Assembly: GCF_900199455.1 (NCBI RefSeq)
Contig: NZ_FZQR01000008.1
Span: 264,798-328,797, forward strand
DNA length: 64,000 bases
Direction of reading: 5' to 3'
Source: Mesorhizobium carmichaelinearum
Lineage (GTDB): Bacteria > Pseudomonadota > Alphaproteobacteria > Rhizobiales > Rhizobiaceae
Shown here piece by piece: positions 1 through 8,829 of the stretch. Under the pieces are notes generated by a model that saw only the letters and a program-made list of their open reading frames with translations, was not told the origin of the DNA and did no database searches. The position numbers and the translations under genes are program-made. Numbering within the stretch: position 1 is the first letter of the stretch; each line of letters starts with the position of its first letter.

Positions 1-60
1 ACGGTCGGCAACAACGACGAAGGCGCGCAGCAGGTCGGGATCAAGGCTTGGGGTGTTCAT
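1..60 (-). CDS. LysR-family transcriptional regulator, N-terminal fragment
   Basis: The reverse strand opens with ATG at 58-60 and reads 20 residues (MNTPSLDPDLLRAFVVVADR) before the window edge. The LLRAFVVVAD pattern is the usual first helix of the LysR winged helix-turn-helix. It is divergent from the EamA transporter, a common arrangement in which such a regulator controls its neighbour. Only the start is visible, so the class is inferred from a short motif. Confidence 0.6.
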   Translation of the reverse strand, partial: MNTPSLDPDLLRAFVVVADR

Positions 61-153
61 AGCGGAACATTATCAAACTCATTGAGCTTATTCGATTCCT
101 TTCGATCCGCCTGCCCGATATCGCTGACACCGAACTGGCAGAGGTCGGGAACC

Positions 154-1059
154 ATGGAAATTCTGGGCGTGCTCGCGGCAATTCTCTCCAGTGCTCTTGG
201 CGGCACGGCGGTCGGCGCAACACGATTTCTCGCCGGCACACTCGATCCGCTCACCATCGGTGCGGTCCGGTTCGGCGGCGGGTTTCTGGTCCTGGTCGCC
301 GTGGCGCTGATGCGGCAGGACAGATGGCCGCCGAAGAGTGACTGGCCCGGCGCCGGCGCATTGGGTGTCTTGTTCTTCGGCCTGTTTCCTGTGCTCTTCA
401 ATGGAGCCCTTGTCTACACGACGGCGGCACGCGGAGCCCTGGCACTGTCGACACTGCCCCTGCTCACCATGCTTGCCGGGGCGGTTCTGAGGATCGAGAC
501 GCCGACCATGCGCAAGATCGTCGGCGTCCTGATCGCCATGGCCGGGGTGGCCATCGCACTCGGCACCAGCCTGGCGACCGCTCCCCCGGGTGCATGGCGT
601 GGAGACCTGCTCATGGTCGCCGCCGCATGCTGCATGGCGCTCTACAATGTCTGGTCGCGACCCTTTCTGTCTCGCACAGCGCCGATCCCGTTCGTGGCGT
701 TTGGCATGGGCGTGGGTGCGGTCTGCCTGTCGGCCCTGGTGGCGTCGAGCGGAGGGTTCGCGCGGCTTGCCACGCTTGGCACCCCTCAGTGGATCGCGGC
801 CGGTTATCTGGCCATAATCTGCGGCGCCTTGATTTTCTTCCTGTGGGGATTTGCGCTTGGACGCGCGGCGCCGACACTGGTTGCCGTCTCCGTTGCGGTC
901 AATCCGGTCACGGCATCGATCTTCGGTGTCGTCTTCCTGGGCGAACAGGTGAGCGCGAAGCTGATTGTCGGGCTCGTCGCGGTCCTCGCCGGAATAGCCA
1001 TCGCATCGGGAGCAGGGTTCGGCTCAAGACATCGGGAGGCCCGGCGCCGGCCCTCCTGA
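154..1059 (+). CDS. EamA/DMT-family transporter
   Basis: Predicted inner-membrane permease of the drug/metabolite transporter superfamily; the substrate cannot be told from sequence. The 301-residue protein is almost wholly hydrophobic, with about ten membrane segments arranged as two EamA repeats, and has a short basic tail. The frame opens upstream at 82, but the first 24 residues there are polar and unlike the family, so ATG 154 is chosen because it leads straight into the first membrane helix. It is divergent from the LysR-type regulator, which may control it. Confidence 0.85.
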   Translation: MEILGVLAAILSSALGGTAVGATRFLAGTLDPLTIGAVRFGGGFLVLVAVALMRQDRWPPKSDWPGAGALGVLFFGLFPVLFNGALVYTTAARGALALSTLPLLTMLAGAVLRIETPTMRKIVGVLIAMAGVAIALGTSLATAPPGAWRGDLLMVAAACCMALYNVWSRPFLSRTAPIPFVAFGMGVGAVCLSALVASSGGFARLATLGTPQWIAAGYLAIICGALIFFLWGFALGRAAPTLVAVSVAVNPVTASIFGVVFLGEQVSAKLIVGLVAVLAGIAIASGAGFGSRHREARRRPS

Positions 1060-1168
1060 ACCAAATTCAGGCGGATATACCGATCATCCCTGTTGGCACG
1101 GGGAATTGCGCTGGCATTGACAAAAGCGATGGTTCAAGAAGGGATCACCGATCCGTGATTGCTTGTTC

Positions 1169-2410
1169 ATGTCGTCCATCCGCCCGCTGATCCCGCTCCT
1201 TCTCGCCGCAGGCATCCTGCTCGGCGGCAACGGCCTGCAGGGCACGCTGATCGCGCTGCGCGGTGCGCAGGAAGGGTTTCCCGCTTCCGACATCGGCCTG
1301 ATGGGCACCTTCTATTTCGCCGGCTTCCTGCTCGGCTGCCTAGCCATCACCCGCATCATGAAGGCGGTCGGCCATATCAGGGCGTTTTCGGCACTTGCCG
1401 CGATCGCCTCGGTCGGCACTCTGCTTTTGGTTCTGGTGCTCGATCCGGTGATGTGGTGCGCGGTGCGCTTTGCCGGCGGCTTCTGTTTCGCCGGGCTGTT
1501 CACCATCGTCGAAAGCTGGCTGAATTCCGGTGTCACCAACAAGGATCGCGCCCGCGTGCTGGCGATCTACCGGATGGTCGATACCGGCTCGGTGACATCA
1601 GCCCAGTTCCTGATCCCTGTCTTCGGCGCCGGCGGCTTCACCATCTTCGCCATCATGTCGATCATGATCACGCTGTCGCTGGTGCCGGTTTCGCTCGGCG
1701 ACCGCTCCAACCCGACACCGCCGGAGGAGGTCAAGCTCGACCTGGCACGCGTCTGGCGCATTTCCCCGCTCGGCTGCTTCGGCTGCATTGCCGTCGGCGT
1801 CACCAACAGTGCGTTCCGCACCCTGTCGCCGGTCTATGCCGAACAGATCGGCATGTCGGTCGCCGATGTCGTCACCTTCGTCAGCGTCGGCATCTTTGGC
1901 GGCGCCATCATCCAATATCCGCTCGGCTACCTCTCCGATCGCTGGGACCGGCGCCGGGTGCTGTTGCTGACGACCTGCTGCGCGATGCTCTCCGCTTTGG
2001 CGTTGGTGTTCATCGCCGGCAGCAATCCGCTGCTCAACTTCATCATCATCTTCATCTTCGGCTGTTTCGCCATGCCGCTCTATTCGCTGTCGGCGGCGCA
2101 CTCCAACGACCGCGCCGACACGGGCGAGTTCGTGCTGATCAATGCGGCGCTAATGCTGTTCTACTCCTTCGGCGCCATCGGCGGCCCGTTCGCCGCCTCC
2201 ACCGCGATGCAGCATTTCGGGCCGAGCGCGCTGTTCGTGTTCAGTGCCACCGTCTACGCGATCTTCATCGCCGTCATCCTCTACCGCATGCAGGCGCGGT
2301 CCGGCGTGCCCGTGGGCAAGCGCAGCCGCTTCACCGCGCTGTTGCGCACTTCGACCATTTTCGCGCGGCTGGCCAGGCGGAATGGTGATTCCGATGACCC
2401 GGGAAGCTGA
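1169..2410 (+). CDS. MFS transporter
   Basis: Major facilitator permease of 413 residues with about twelve membrane segments. The stretch LGYLSDRWDRRR in the middle is the typical MFS loop motif, repeated more weakly in the first half. It resembles YcaD-like transporters of unknown substrate. A TTG six bases upstream (1163) is possible; ATG 1169 is preferred. A second long frame over the same DNA (from 1159) is Arg/His-rich with no membrane character and is a shadow. Confidence 0.87.
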   Translation: MSSIRPLIPLLLAAGILLGGNGLQGTLIALRGAQEGFPASDIGLMGTFYFAGFLLGCLAITRIMKAVGHIRAFSALAAIASVGTLLLVLVLDPVMWCAVRFAGGFCFAGLFTIVESWLNSGVTNKDRARVLAIYRMVDTGSVTSAQFLIPVFGAGGFTIFAIMSIMITLSLVPVSLGDRSNPTPPEEVKLDLARVWRISPLGCFGCIAVGVTNSAFRTLSPVYAEQIGMSVADVVTFVSVGIFGGAIIQYPLGYLSDRWDRRRVLLLTTCCAMLSALALVFIAGSNPLLNFIIIFIFGCFAMPLYSLSAAHSNDRADTGEFVLINAALMLFYSFGAIGGPFAASTAMQHFGPSALFVFSATVYAIFIAVILYRMQARSGVPVGKRSRFTALLRTSTIFARLARRNGDSDDPGS

Positions 2411-2488
2411 TGATGGAGGCGCCAAAGCTTGACGAAAGCCTTCCCGGCTGAAATCTAGAAAGACCTTACTCCTGCCAAAAGCGATTTG

Positions 2489-3640
2489 ATGCACGTCATC
2501 ACCACCCAGAAAGAACTCGAGACCGTTCTCGCCGCTTTCGAAAAATCGGATTTCGTCACCGTCGACACCGAGTTCATCCGCGAAACGACCTTCTGGCCAG
2601 TCCTGTGCCTGATCCAGATGGCGGCGCCTGGCGTCACCGCGCTGATCGACCCGCTGTCGCCCGACATCAACCTCGCCCCGTTCTTCCGGCTGATGGCCAA
2701 CGAGGCGGTGGTGAAAGTCTTCCATGCCGCCCGGCAGGACATCGAAATCATCGTCCATCTCGGCGATCTGGTTCCGCACCCGGTGTTCGACACACAGGTC
2801 GCGGCAATGGTTTGCGGCTTCGGCGACAGCGTTTCCTACGACCAGCTCGTGCAGCGCATCACCGGGGCGCGGCTCGACAAGTCTTCACGCTTCACCGACT
2901 GGCGCCACCGGCCGCTGTCCGACAAGCAGCTCGACTACGCGCTGGCCGACGTTACCCATCTGATCGAGGTCTATCAGCATTTGAGCGCCGAGCTGGCGCG
3001 GGAAAACCGTGCCCATTGGCTGAATGAGGAAATGGACGTCCTGACCTCGCGCGAGACTTATGATCCACACCCCGAGGATGCCTGGAAGCGGCTGAAGATG
3101 CGGCTGCGCAAGCCGCAGGAACTGGCGATCGTGCAGGCCGTGGCGGCATGGCGCGAGCGCGAGGCGCGCGAGCGCGACGTGCCGCGCGGCCGCGTGCTCA
3201 AGGACGATGCGATCTACGAGGTGGCGCAGCAGGCACCGCGCGACGCGGCCGCCCTTGGCAAGCTGCGCACCACGCCAAAAGGCTGGGAGCGCTCCTCGAC
3301 GGCGACGGCCCTGCTTGGAGCGGTCAACACGGCGCTGGCCCTGCCCAAGGAGCAGATGCCAAAACTGCCGAAGAATTTCCAGCCGCCCGAGGGCTCGAGC
3401 GCCGCAGCGGAACTGTTGAAAGTGCTGCTGCGGATCGTCGCCGAAAAGCAAGGCGTAGCCTCGAAAGTGCTGGCTTCCAGCGACGACATCGACCGCATCG
3501 CGGCCGAGGGCGAGGATGCCGATGTGCCGGCGCTGCAAGGATGGCGGCGCGCCGTCTTCGGCGAGGCGGCACTGAAGCTGGTGCGCGGCGAGATCGGGAT
3601 AAAGTTCGACAAGCGAAAGATAGCGGTGTTCGATTTGTAG
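2489..3640 (+). CDS. rnd: ribonuclease D
   Basis: 3'-to-5' exoribonuclease acting in tRNA 3'-end maturation. The 383 residues match the usual length. The DEDDy residues are visible: D26 and E28 (VDTEF), D84 (ARQD), Y150 and D154 (DYALAD). A helical HRDC region follows from about residue 205. TTG 2486 directly precedes ATG 2489, which is taken as the start. The gene is followed by a terminator hairpin and faces the MAPEG gene. Confidence 0.95.
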   Translation: MHVITTQKELETVLAAFEKSDFVTVDTEFIRETTFWPVLCLIQMAAPGVTALIDPLSPDINLAPFFRLMANEAVVKVFHAARQDIEIIVHLGDLVPHPVFDTQVAAMVCGFGDSVSYDQLVQRITGARLDKSSRFTDWRHRPLSDKQLDYALADVTHLIEVYQHLSAELARENRAHWLNEEMDVLTSRETYDPHPEDAWKRLKMRLRKPQELAIVQAVAAWREREARERDVPRGRVLKDDAIYEVAQQAPRDAAALGKLRTTPKGWERSSTATALLGAVNTALALPKEQMPKLPKNFQPPEGSSAAAELLKVLLRIVAEKQGVASKVLASSDDIDRIAAEGEDADVPALQGWRRAVFGEAALKLVRGEIGIKFDKRKIAVFDL

Positions 3641-3675
3641 CTTCTTCCCCCTCCCCTTGTTGTGGGGGAAGGAAG
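3641..3675. terminator. bidirectional hairpin between convergent rnd and MAPEG genes
   Basis: A CTTCTTCCCCC arm at 3641-3651 pairs with GGGGGAAGGAAG at 3664-3675 with one bulged base. The loop carries CTCCCCTTGTTGTGGG, which is shared with the large palindrome at 7962. It lies just after the rnd stop codon and before the facing gene's stop. Confidence 0.6.
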
Positions 3676-3686
3676 AACTGCTCTGC

Positions 3687-4106
3687 TCAAACCGCTCCCA
3701 GCAGGTGCAGCGCAAACCAGCTCCAGGCCAGCGCCAGCACCGCCGCGCCTGCGAAGAAAGAGCGGCTGCGCAATCGCAGATTGTTGCTGGTCAGGTGCAC
3801 CCAGGCGTGGAAATAGCGCGAGGCGACGAAAATCCACATCAGCGCCAAGGTCAGATAGTTGACGCCGTTGGTGACGTGGAGCGTCAGGCACAGCACATAG
3901 AAAAGCACCGGCAGTTCGAACTGGTTGCAGAGATTGGCGGCAACGGTGACGCTCGATGCAGGCTCGGTCGAACGCGTCTTGAACTGGCCGACCTTGGCCT
4001 CGCCGGACTTCACCGCGACGAACCGGCGCCGGCCCATCACGACGTAAACGATATAGACCAGCAGAACCTGCGCCAGAACAGGCCAGAAGATCGCGGTCTG
4101 GTTCAT
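3687..4106 (-). CDS. MAPEG-family membrane protein
   Basis: Small integral membrane protein of 139 residues with four hydrophobic segments. The order NLCNQFELPVLFYVLC followed by RYFHAWVHLTSNN is the MAPEG fold signature (membrane-associated eicosanoid and glutathione metabolism). In bacteria the substrate is usually unknown. The frame extends 21 residues upstream, but ATG at 4106 starts directly before the first membrane helix and is preferred. Confidence 0.85.
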   Translation of the reverse strand: MNQTAIFWPVLAQVLLVYIVYVVMGRRRFVAVKSGEAKVGQFKTRSTEPASSVTVAANLCNQFELPVLFYVLCLTLHVTNGVNYLTLALMWIFVASRYFHAWVHLTSNNLRLRSRSFFAGAAVLALAWSWFALHLLGAV

Positions 4107-4134
4107 GGTTGCCCCCTGCCCTGCTAAACCTCGA

Positions 4135-4761
4135 TCACCCGTGGCGCGGCTTCTGGCCCGCCAGGGCAAGAATCGCGATGACGACCAGCGGGATGGCGAG
4201 AAGCGCGAATTTGGTGACGATCAGCGCCGAAGCCAAAGACAGCGAATCCGGGTTGGCTGACAGGAAATCGGACAGAAGCCGCGCCACGGCGATATTCTGG
4301 GCATAATCGGCAAGCGTGTAGGGCAGCACCAGAACAAGCGCGAAGATCGACTGCACCTGCCCCGGCAGCGTGCGGAAAGTCTTCAGGCGCCGGCCGGTGG
4401 CCAGGATCAGGCTGACCAGGGTCAGCGACAGCAGCGCCGGAAACAGGAGATCGAAGGTCAGATAGTGCCAGACCAGAATGATCTCGCCGCCGCGCCGGCC
4501 GAGCGCCGTCAGCCAGGCCATGCCTTCGTCGGGCGTAAAACCGAAATAGCGCATGTCGAGCGACGGCAGGCCGCCGCTCAACTGGCGGAAATAGAGGAAT
4601 TCCAGCACCGTCATGGCGATGAAGACGGCCGCCGACAGGAAACACAGCGCGGCCGCGTGACGGGGCAGCCGCAGGATCGTCGCGGTCAGGCTCCGCCCGA
4701 GCCCGTATTGTTCAGGCTCCGCCGGGATAGTTCGGGCTTTCGCGGGTAATCGTGACGTCAT
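4135..4761 (-). CDS. hypothetical membrane protein
   Basis: A 208-residue protein of unknown function with about five hydrophobic segments (near residues 33-50, 87-115, 125-150 and 170-195 of this start). No catalytic motif is recognised. ATG 4761 gives an N-terminus that overlaps the end of guaB by 50 bases on the same strand. This suggests co-transcription with guaB; a later start would cut into the polar N-terminal region. Confidence 0.65.
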   Translation of the reverse strand: MTSRLPAKARTIPAEPEQYGLGRSLTATILRLPRHAAALCFLSAAVFIAMTVLEFLYFRQLSGGLPSLDMRYFGFTPDEGMAWLTALGRRGGEIILVWHYLTFDLLFPALLSLTLVSLILATGRRLKTFRTLPGQVQSIFALVLVLPYTLADYAQNIAVARLLSDFLSANPDSLSLASALIVTKFALLAIPLVVIAILALAGQKPRHG

Positions 4762-6214
4762 GGGCGTGGCTTTCACGAAGTCCGGCGTTGGATATGCGCA
4801 CAAAAGTGGCGCGGTCGCGGAAATCGGCAAGATCGCGGCCACCGACATAACCCATAGCGGCTTTTAGCCCGCCTGCAAGCTGGTGCAGCACGCCAGACAC
4901 AGGTCCTTTGTACGGAACCTGGCCTTCAATCCCTTCCGGCACCAGTTTGAGCGTATCGCGCACCTCGGCCTGGAAGTAGCGATCGGCCGAGCCGCGCGCC
5001 ATGGCGCCGACCGAGCCCATGCCGCGATAGGCTTTGAAGGAGCGGCCCTGGTGCAGATAGACCTCGCCCGGGCTTTCGTCGGTACCGGCCAGCAGCGAGC
5101 CGATCATGGCGGCGCTGGCGCCCGCGGCGAGCGCCTTGGCGAGATCGCCGGAATATTTGATGCCGCCATCGGCAATCACCGAAACGCCGGATTTGTGCGC
5201 CGTCTCGACCGCCGACATGATGGCCGAAAGCTGCGGCACGCCGACACCGGCAACGATGCGGGTGGTGCAGATGGAACCCGGGCCGATGCCGACCTTGACG
5301 GCGTCGGCGCCGGCGTCGATCAGCGCCTGCGTGCCTTCGGCGGTGGCGACATTGCCGGCCAGGATGCGGACAGAGTTGGAGAGTTTTTTCGCCCGCGTCA
5401 CCGCGTCGAGCACGCGCTGCGAGTGACCATGCGCGGTGTCGATGACCAGAAGGTCGACGCCGGCATCGATCAAGCGCTCGGCGCGCTCGAAGCCGTCGTC
5501 GCCGACGCTGGTGGCGGCTGCCGCGCGCAGGCGACCCTGCGCATCCTTGGTGGCGTGCGGGTTCAACTGCGACTTCTCGATGTCCTTGACGGTGATCAGG
5601 CCAACGCAATTGCCTTGTTTGTCGACGACGACGAGCTTTTCGATCCGGTGCTGGTGCAGAAGCCGCTTGGCCTCGTCCTGGTCGACATTCTCCTTGACCG
5701 TGATCAGGTTCTCACGGGTCATCAACTCGTAGACCTTCTGCGCCGGGTCGGAGGCAAAGCGTACGTCGCGGTTGGTCAGTATGCCCACCAGCCGGCCTAT
5801 TCTGTGGCCGCCGGTGCCGCCATTCTCGACCACCGGAATGCCCGAGATCGAGTAGGTGCGCATCAGCGACAGTGCGTCGGCGAGCGTGGCGTCGGGACCG
5901 ATGGTGACCGGATTGACCACCATGCCGGATTCGAATTTCTTCACCTGCCGCACCTGCTCGGCCTGTTCCGCCGGCGAGAAATTGCGGTGGATGACGCCGA
6001 TGCCGCCGGCCTGGGCCATGGCGATGGCAAGACGCGCCTCGGTGACGGTGTCCATCGCGGCGGAGAGGATCGGCACGTTGAGATCGATGTCGCCGGCAAT
6101 GCGGGTGCGGACATCGGTTTCGCCAGGCATGACCTCGGAATGACCCGGCTGCAAAAGCACGTCGTCAAAGGTCAGCGCCAGTGCGCCAGTGGACGTTTCG
6201 ATGATTTTTGCCAT
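4712..6214 (-). CDS. guaB: inosine-5'-monophosphate dehydrogenase
   Basis: Oxidises IMP to XMP with NAD+, the committed step of guanine nucleotide synthesis. The 500 residues form a TIM barrel interrupted by two CBS domains at about 100-215. The catalytic loop GSICTTR carries Cys316, and the dinucleotide and IMP loops (GIGPG, ADGGI, GMGS) are intact. ATG 6214 gives the standard MAKIIE start; the longer upstream frame has no homology. The long open frame on the opposite strand here is a codon-bias shadow. Confidence 0.97.
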   Translation of the reverse strand: MAKIIETSTGALALTFDDVLLQPGHSEVMPGETDVRTRIAGDIDLNVPILSAAMDTVTEARLAIAMAQAGGIGVIHRNFSPAEQAEQVRQVKKFESGMVVNPVTIGPDATLADALSLMRTYSISGIPVVENGGTGGHRIGRLVGILTNRDVRFASDPAQKVYELMTRENLITVKENVDQDEAKRLLHQHRIEKLVVVDKQGNCVGLITVKDIEKSQLNPHATKDAQGRLRAAAATSVGDDGFERAERLIDAGVDLLVIDTAHGHSQRVLDAVTRAKKLSNSVRILAGNVATAEGTQALIDAGADAVKVGIGPGSICTTRIVAGVGVPQLSAIMSAVETAHKSGVSVIADGGIKYSGDLAKALAAGASAAMIGSLLAGTDESPGEVYLHQGRSFKAYRGMGSVGAMARGSADRYFQAEVRDTLKLVPEGIEGQVPYKGPVSGVLHQLAGGLKAAMGYVGGRDLADFRDRATFVRISNAGLRESHAHDVTITRESPNYPGGA

Positions 6215-6518
6215 GGCCAGCCCTTTAGAATGCGGAAAAAGCGCTGGACCAGGATGGACAGCGCCGACTCTCATCTTCCCTTTCAGGATTGGCGCTGGCT
6301 GGTAACACGTCGCGACACGGATGAAAAGCCGATCGTTGCATTGCACAACAGCGTCTTCGATCATTTGATTGTGCCACCCGTGGTTGCGGTCGCACAAAAG
6401 TGACAGCAAATTAACACGACATCGGTGGCCAGCCGTGATAACCGCCCCCACATATCGGCTCATTCCCCTTTTCTGAACGAGAATTGGGCCGGAAAGAAAA
6501 TCTGAAACGGTCACGCTC
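6215..6518. other. divergent intergenic region guaB / DHA2 transporter
   Basis: 304 bases with no gene. It contains a short inverted repeat, GCGCTG (6241-6246) with CAGCGC (6259-6264), just upstream of guaB that could form a leader hairpin. No recognisable riboswitch or operator was found. Confidence 0.35.
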
Positions 6519-7940
6519 GTGAATCGCACCATTCCGCTGATCCTGGCGGTCGCATTGTTCATGGAAAACATGGATTCGACCGTCATCGCGACATCGCTGC
6601 CGGCGATCGCCGTCGACATCCACACCAGCCCGATCGCACTAAAGCTGGCGCTGACCGCCTATCTGGTGTCGCTGGCGATCTTCATTCCGATCAGCGGCTG
6701 GATGGCCGACCGCTTCGGCGCCAAGACCATTTTTCGCGCCGCGATCGCGGTGTTTATCGTCGGCTCGGTCGCCTGCGCCTTCTCCGGTTCGCTGCCGGCC
6801 TTCGTGGTGTCGCGCTTCCTGCAAGGCATTGGCGGCGCCATGATGACGCCGGTCGGGCGCCTGGTGCTGGTGCGGGCGACGCCCAAGAGTGACCTGGTCG
6901 CCGCCATGTCGTGGCTGACCGTTCCGGCATTGGTCGGACCGCTGGTCGGCCCGCCGATCGGCGGCTTCATCACCACCTACTTCACCTGGCACTGGATCTT
7001 CCTGATCAATGTGCCGATCGGCCTGATCGGCATCTGGCTGGCCACGCGCTTCCTGCCGGAAACCGAATCGATGGAAACGCCGCCGCTCGATTTCATCGGC
7101 TTCGTGCTGAGCGGGGTGGCGGCATCCGGTGTGGTGTTCGGCTTGTCGGTGGTAAGCCTGCCCTATCTGCCGCCGGCGACCGGGTTCATCACCGTGGCCG
7201 TCGGGCTGCTGTCCGGCGCGCTCTACCTGATGCATGCGCGCCGCACCAAAGATCCGCTGCTGGCGCTCGAACTGTTCCGCAACCAGGTGTTCCGCTCGTC
7301 GGTGCTTGGCGGCTCGCTGTTTCGCATCGGCATCGGCGCGGTGCCGTTCCTGCTGCCGCTGATGTTCCAGATCGGCTTCGGACTGACGCCGTTCCAGTCC
7401 GGCATGATCACCTTCGTCTCGGCGGTCGGCGCCATCGGCATGAAATTCGTCACCGCGCTGATCTTCCGCGTTGCCGGCTTCCGCCGCGTGCTGATCGTCG
7501 GCTCGCTGGTCGCCGCCGCATCGATCGCAATCTACGGCCTCTTCACCCCTGAAACGCCTTATGTGCTGATGCTGGCCATATTGCTGGTCGGCGGCTTCAT
7601 CCGCTCGATGTTCTTCACCGGTGTCAACGCGCTGTCCTATGCCGAGGTGTCGGCCGAAGACACCAGCAAGGCAACGCCGATCACGGCAGTGTTCCAGCAA
7701 TTGTCGATCGCACTCGGCGTAGCGCTCGCCGGCGGCATTCTGGAAGTCTCGACCTCGATCCATGGCGGCCCGCTGACGCTGGGCGATTTCCATATCGCCT
7801 TCTTCATCGTGGCGGCGGTATCGGCGGCGGCGTCGCTGTCGTTCATGCGGCTGGCGCCCGATGCCGGCAATGCCGTCTCCGGCCATGGCCGGCTGACCAC
7901 GCCAAAGACACTGGAACCGGCGAGGTCGCCGGGGGAGTGA
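6519..7940 (+). CDS. DHA2-type MFS multidrug efflux transporter
   Basis: Proton-driven exporter of the EmrB/QacA class. The 473 residues hold about fourteen membrane segments. The first helix carries ENMDSTVIATSLPAIA (the D-x-x-[IV]-V-x-x-A-L-P type motif of DHA2). Motif A is at GWMADRFGAK, and GPLVGPPIGGFI is the antiporter motif C. The GTG at 6519 is used because the first helix begins at residue 4; an ATG 15 codons later would cut that helix. No accompanying membrane-fusion gene is present. Confidence 0.87.
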   Translation: MNRTIPLILAVALFMENMDSTVIATSLPAIAVDIHTSPIALKLALTAYLVSLAIFIPISGWMADRFGAKTIFRAAIAVFIVGSVACAFSGSLPAFVVSRFLQGIGGAMMTPVGRLVLVRATPKSDLVAAMSWLTVPALVGPLVGPPIGGFITTYFTWHWIFLINVPIGLIGIWLATRFLPETESMETPPLDFIGFVLSGVAASGVVFGLSVVSLPYLPPATGFITVAVGLLSGALYLMHARRTKDPLLALELFRNQVFRSSVLGGSLFRIGIGAVPFLLPLMFQIGFGLTPFQSGMITFVSAVGAIGMKFVTALIFRVAGFRRVLIVGSLVAAASIAIYGLFTPETPYVLMLAILLVGGFIRSMFFTGVNALSYAEVSAEDTSKATPITAVFQQLSIALGVALAGGILEVSTSIHGGPLTLGDFHIAFFIVAAVSAAASLSFMRLAPDAGNAVSGHGRLTTPKTLEPARSPGE

Positions 7941-7961
7941 AGGCGCGGTTAGGCGCCTCTT

Positions 7962-8108
7962 CCTTCTCCCCTTGTTGTGGGAGAAGGTGGATCGGCGCGC
8001 AGCGCCGAGACGGTTGAGGGGCGTTCCAGCGAAGTGAGACGTTGGTGTTCCCAGGAGCACCCCTCATCCGACCTCGCTTCCACCTTCTCCCACAAGAAGG
8101 GGAGAAGG
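7962..8108. repeat. composite intergenic palindrome (RIME-like) and bidirectional terminator
   Basis: Arms at 7962-7990 and 8080-8108 are inverted copies that match at 28 of 29 positions. Inside lie nested hairpins, including a TCGGCG/CGCCGA stem and a TGAGGGG...CCCCTCA stem. It sits between the convergent ends of the MFS gene and rlmE. Such mosaic palindromes are known in rhizobial intergenic DNA (RIME-type). Short relatives of the arm occur at 3651, 43823, 44668 and 63861. Confidence 0.75.
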
Positions 8109-8115
8109 GAAGGCG

Positions 8116-8829
8116 CTACTCGCCGGCCGCTTCGCGCCCTTTGAAGTCTTTTGCCAGCAGATAAAGCTCCACCGATTCATCGCGCGAGGCCGGCGGCTTG
8201 ACGTGATGCACCGAGCGGAAATTCTTCTTGAGCATGGAGAGCAGCTCGTTTTCGGCGCCGCCCTGGAAAGTCTTGGCGAGGAAATGACCGCCCGGCTTCA
8301 GGACGGACAGCGCGAAATCGGCTGCCACCTCGCACAGATGCATGGTCCGGATGTGGTCGGTCCGCTTATGGCCGGTGGTTGGTGCCGCCATGTCGGACAA
8401 CACGACATCCGGATTCCCGCCCAGCGCTTCGGCCAGCTTGCGCGGCGCATCCGCGTCCAGGAAATCCATCAAAAGCACCGGCGCGCCAGGCACCGCATCC
8501 ATCTCCAGATAGTCGATGCCGATGACATGCGGATTGTCCGCCGTCGATTTCGTGCGCGCGGCCGCGACCTGGCACCAGCCGCCGGGGGCAGCGCCTAAAT
8601 CGATCACCTTCATGCCGGGTTTGAGCAGATGGTGCTTGTCGTCGATCTCGATCAGCTTGTAGGCCGCGCGCGAGCGGTAACCGTCCGCCTTCGACCGCTG
8701 GACATAGGGATCGTTGATGTGGCGCTGCAGCCAGCGGCGCGACGATTCCTTCAGGCCGCTCTTCTTCTTGATCCGCGTCTTCAAGACGCGAATGCTGGCC
8801 GAGCCTGGTTTTTCCGGTTTCTTGGTCAT
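8116..8829 (-). CDS. rlmE: 23S rRNA (uridine-2'-O-)-methyltransferase RlmE
   Basis: FtsJ/RrmJ family enzyme that methylates U2552 of 23S rRNA using S-adenosylmethionine. The 237 residues include the SAM loop DLGAAPGGW (77-85) and the catalytic tetrad K58, D146, K186 and E221. Residues 1-30 are a basic N-terminal extension usual in alphaproteobacteria. Its ATG overlaps the stop of the upstream ppx/gppA-type gene by one base (TAATG), so the two are translationally coupled. Confidence 0.95.
   Translation of the reverse strand: MTKKPEKPGSASIRVLKTRIKKKSGLKESSRRWLQRHINDPYVQRSKADGYRSRAAYKLIEIDDKHHLLKPGMKVIDLGAAPGGWCQVAAARTKSTADNPHVIGIDYLEMDAVPGAPVLLMDFLDADAPRKLAEALGGNPDVVLSDMAAPTTGHKRTDHIRTMHLCEVAADFALSVLKPGGHFLAKTFQGGAENELLSMLKKNFRSVHHVKPPASRDESVELYLLAKDFKGREAAGE

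Noticed and set aside
1159..2388. Long forward open frame over the MFS gene
   Set aside because: Arg/His-rich product without membrane segments, in another phase of a clear MFS gene; high-GC shadow.
4883..6403. 506-codon forward open frame opposite guaB
   Set aside because: Antisense to a perfectly conserved IMP dehydrogenase; composition (Asp/Gly/Arg/His-rich) is that of codon-bias shadows.
6639..8060. 473-codon reverse frame opposite the DHA2 transporter
   Set aside because: Mirror of the MFS gene with Arg/Asp/His/Gln-rich sequence; no ribosome binding site or homology.
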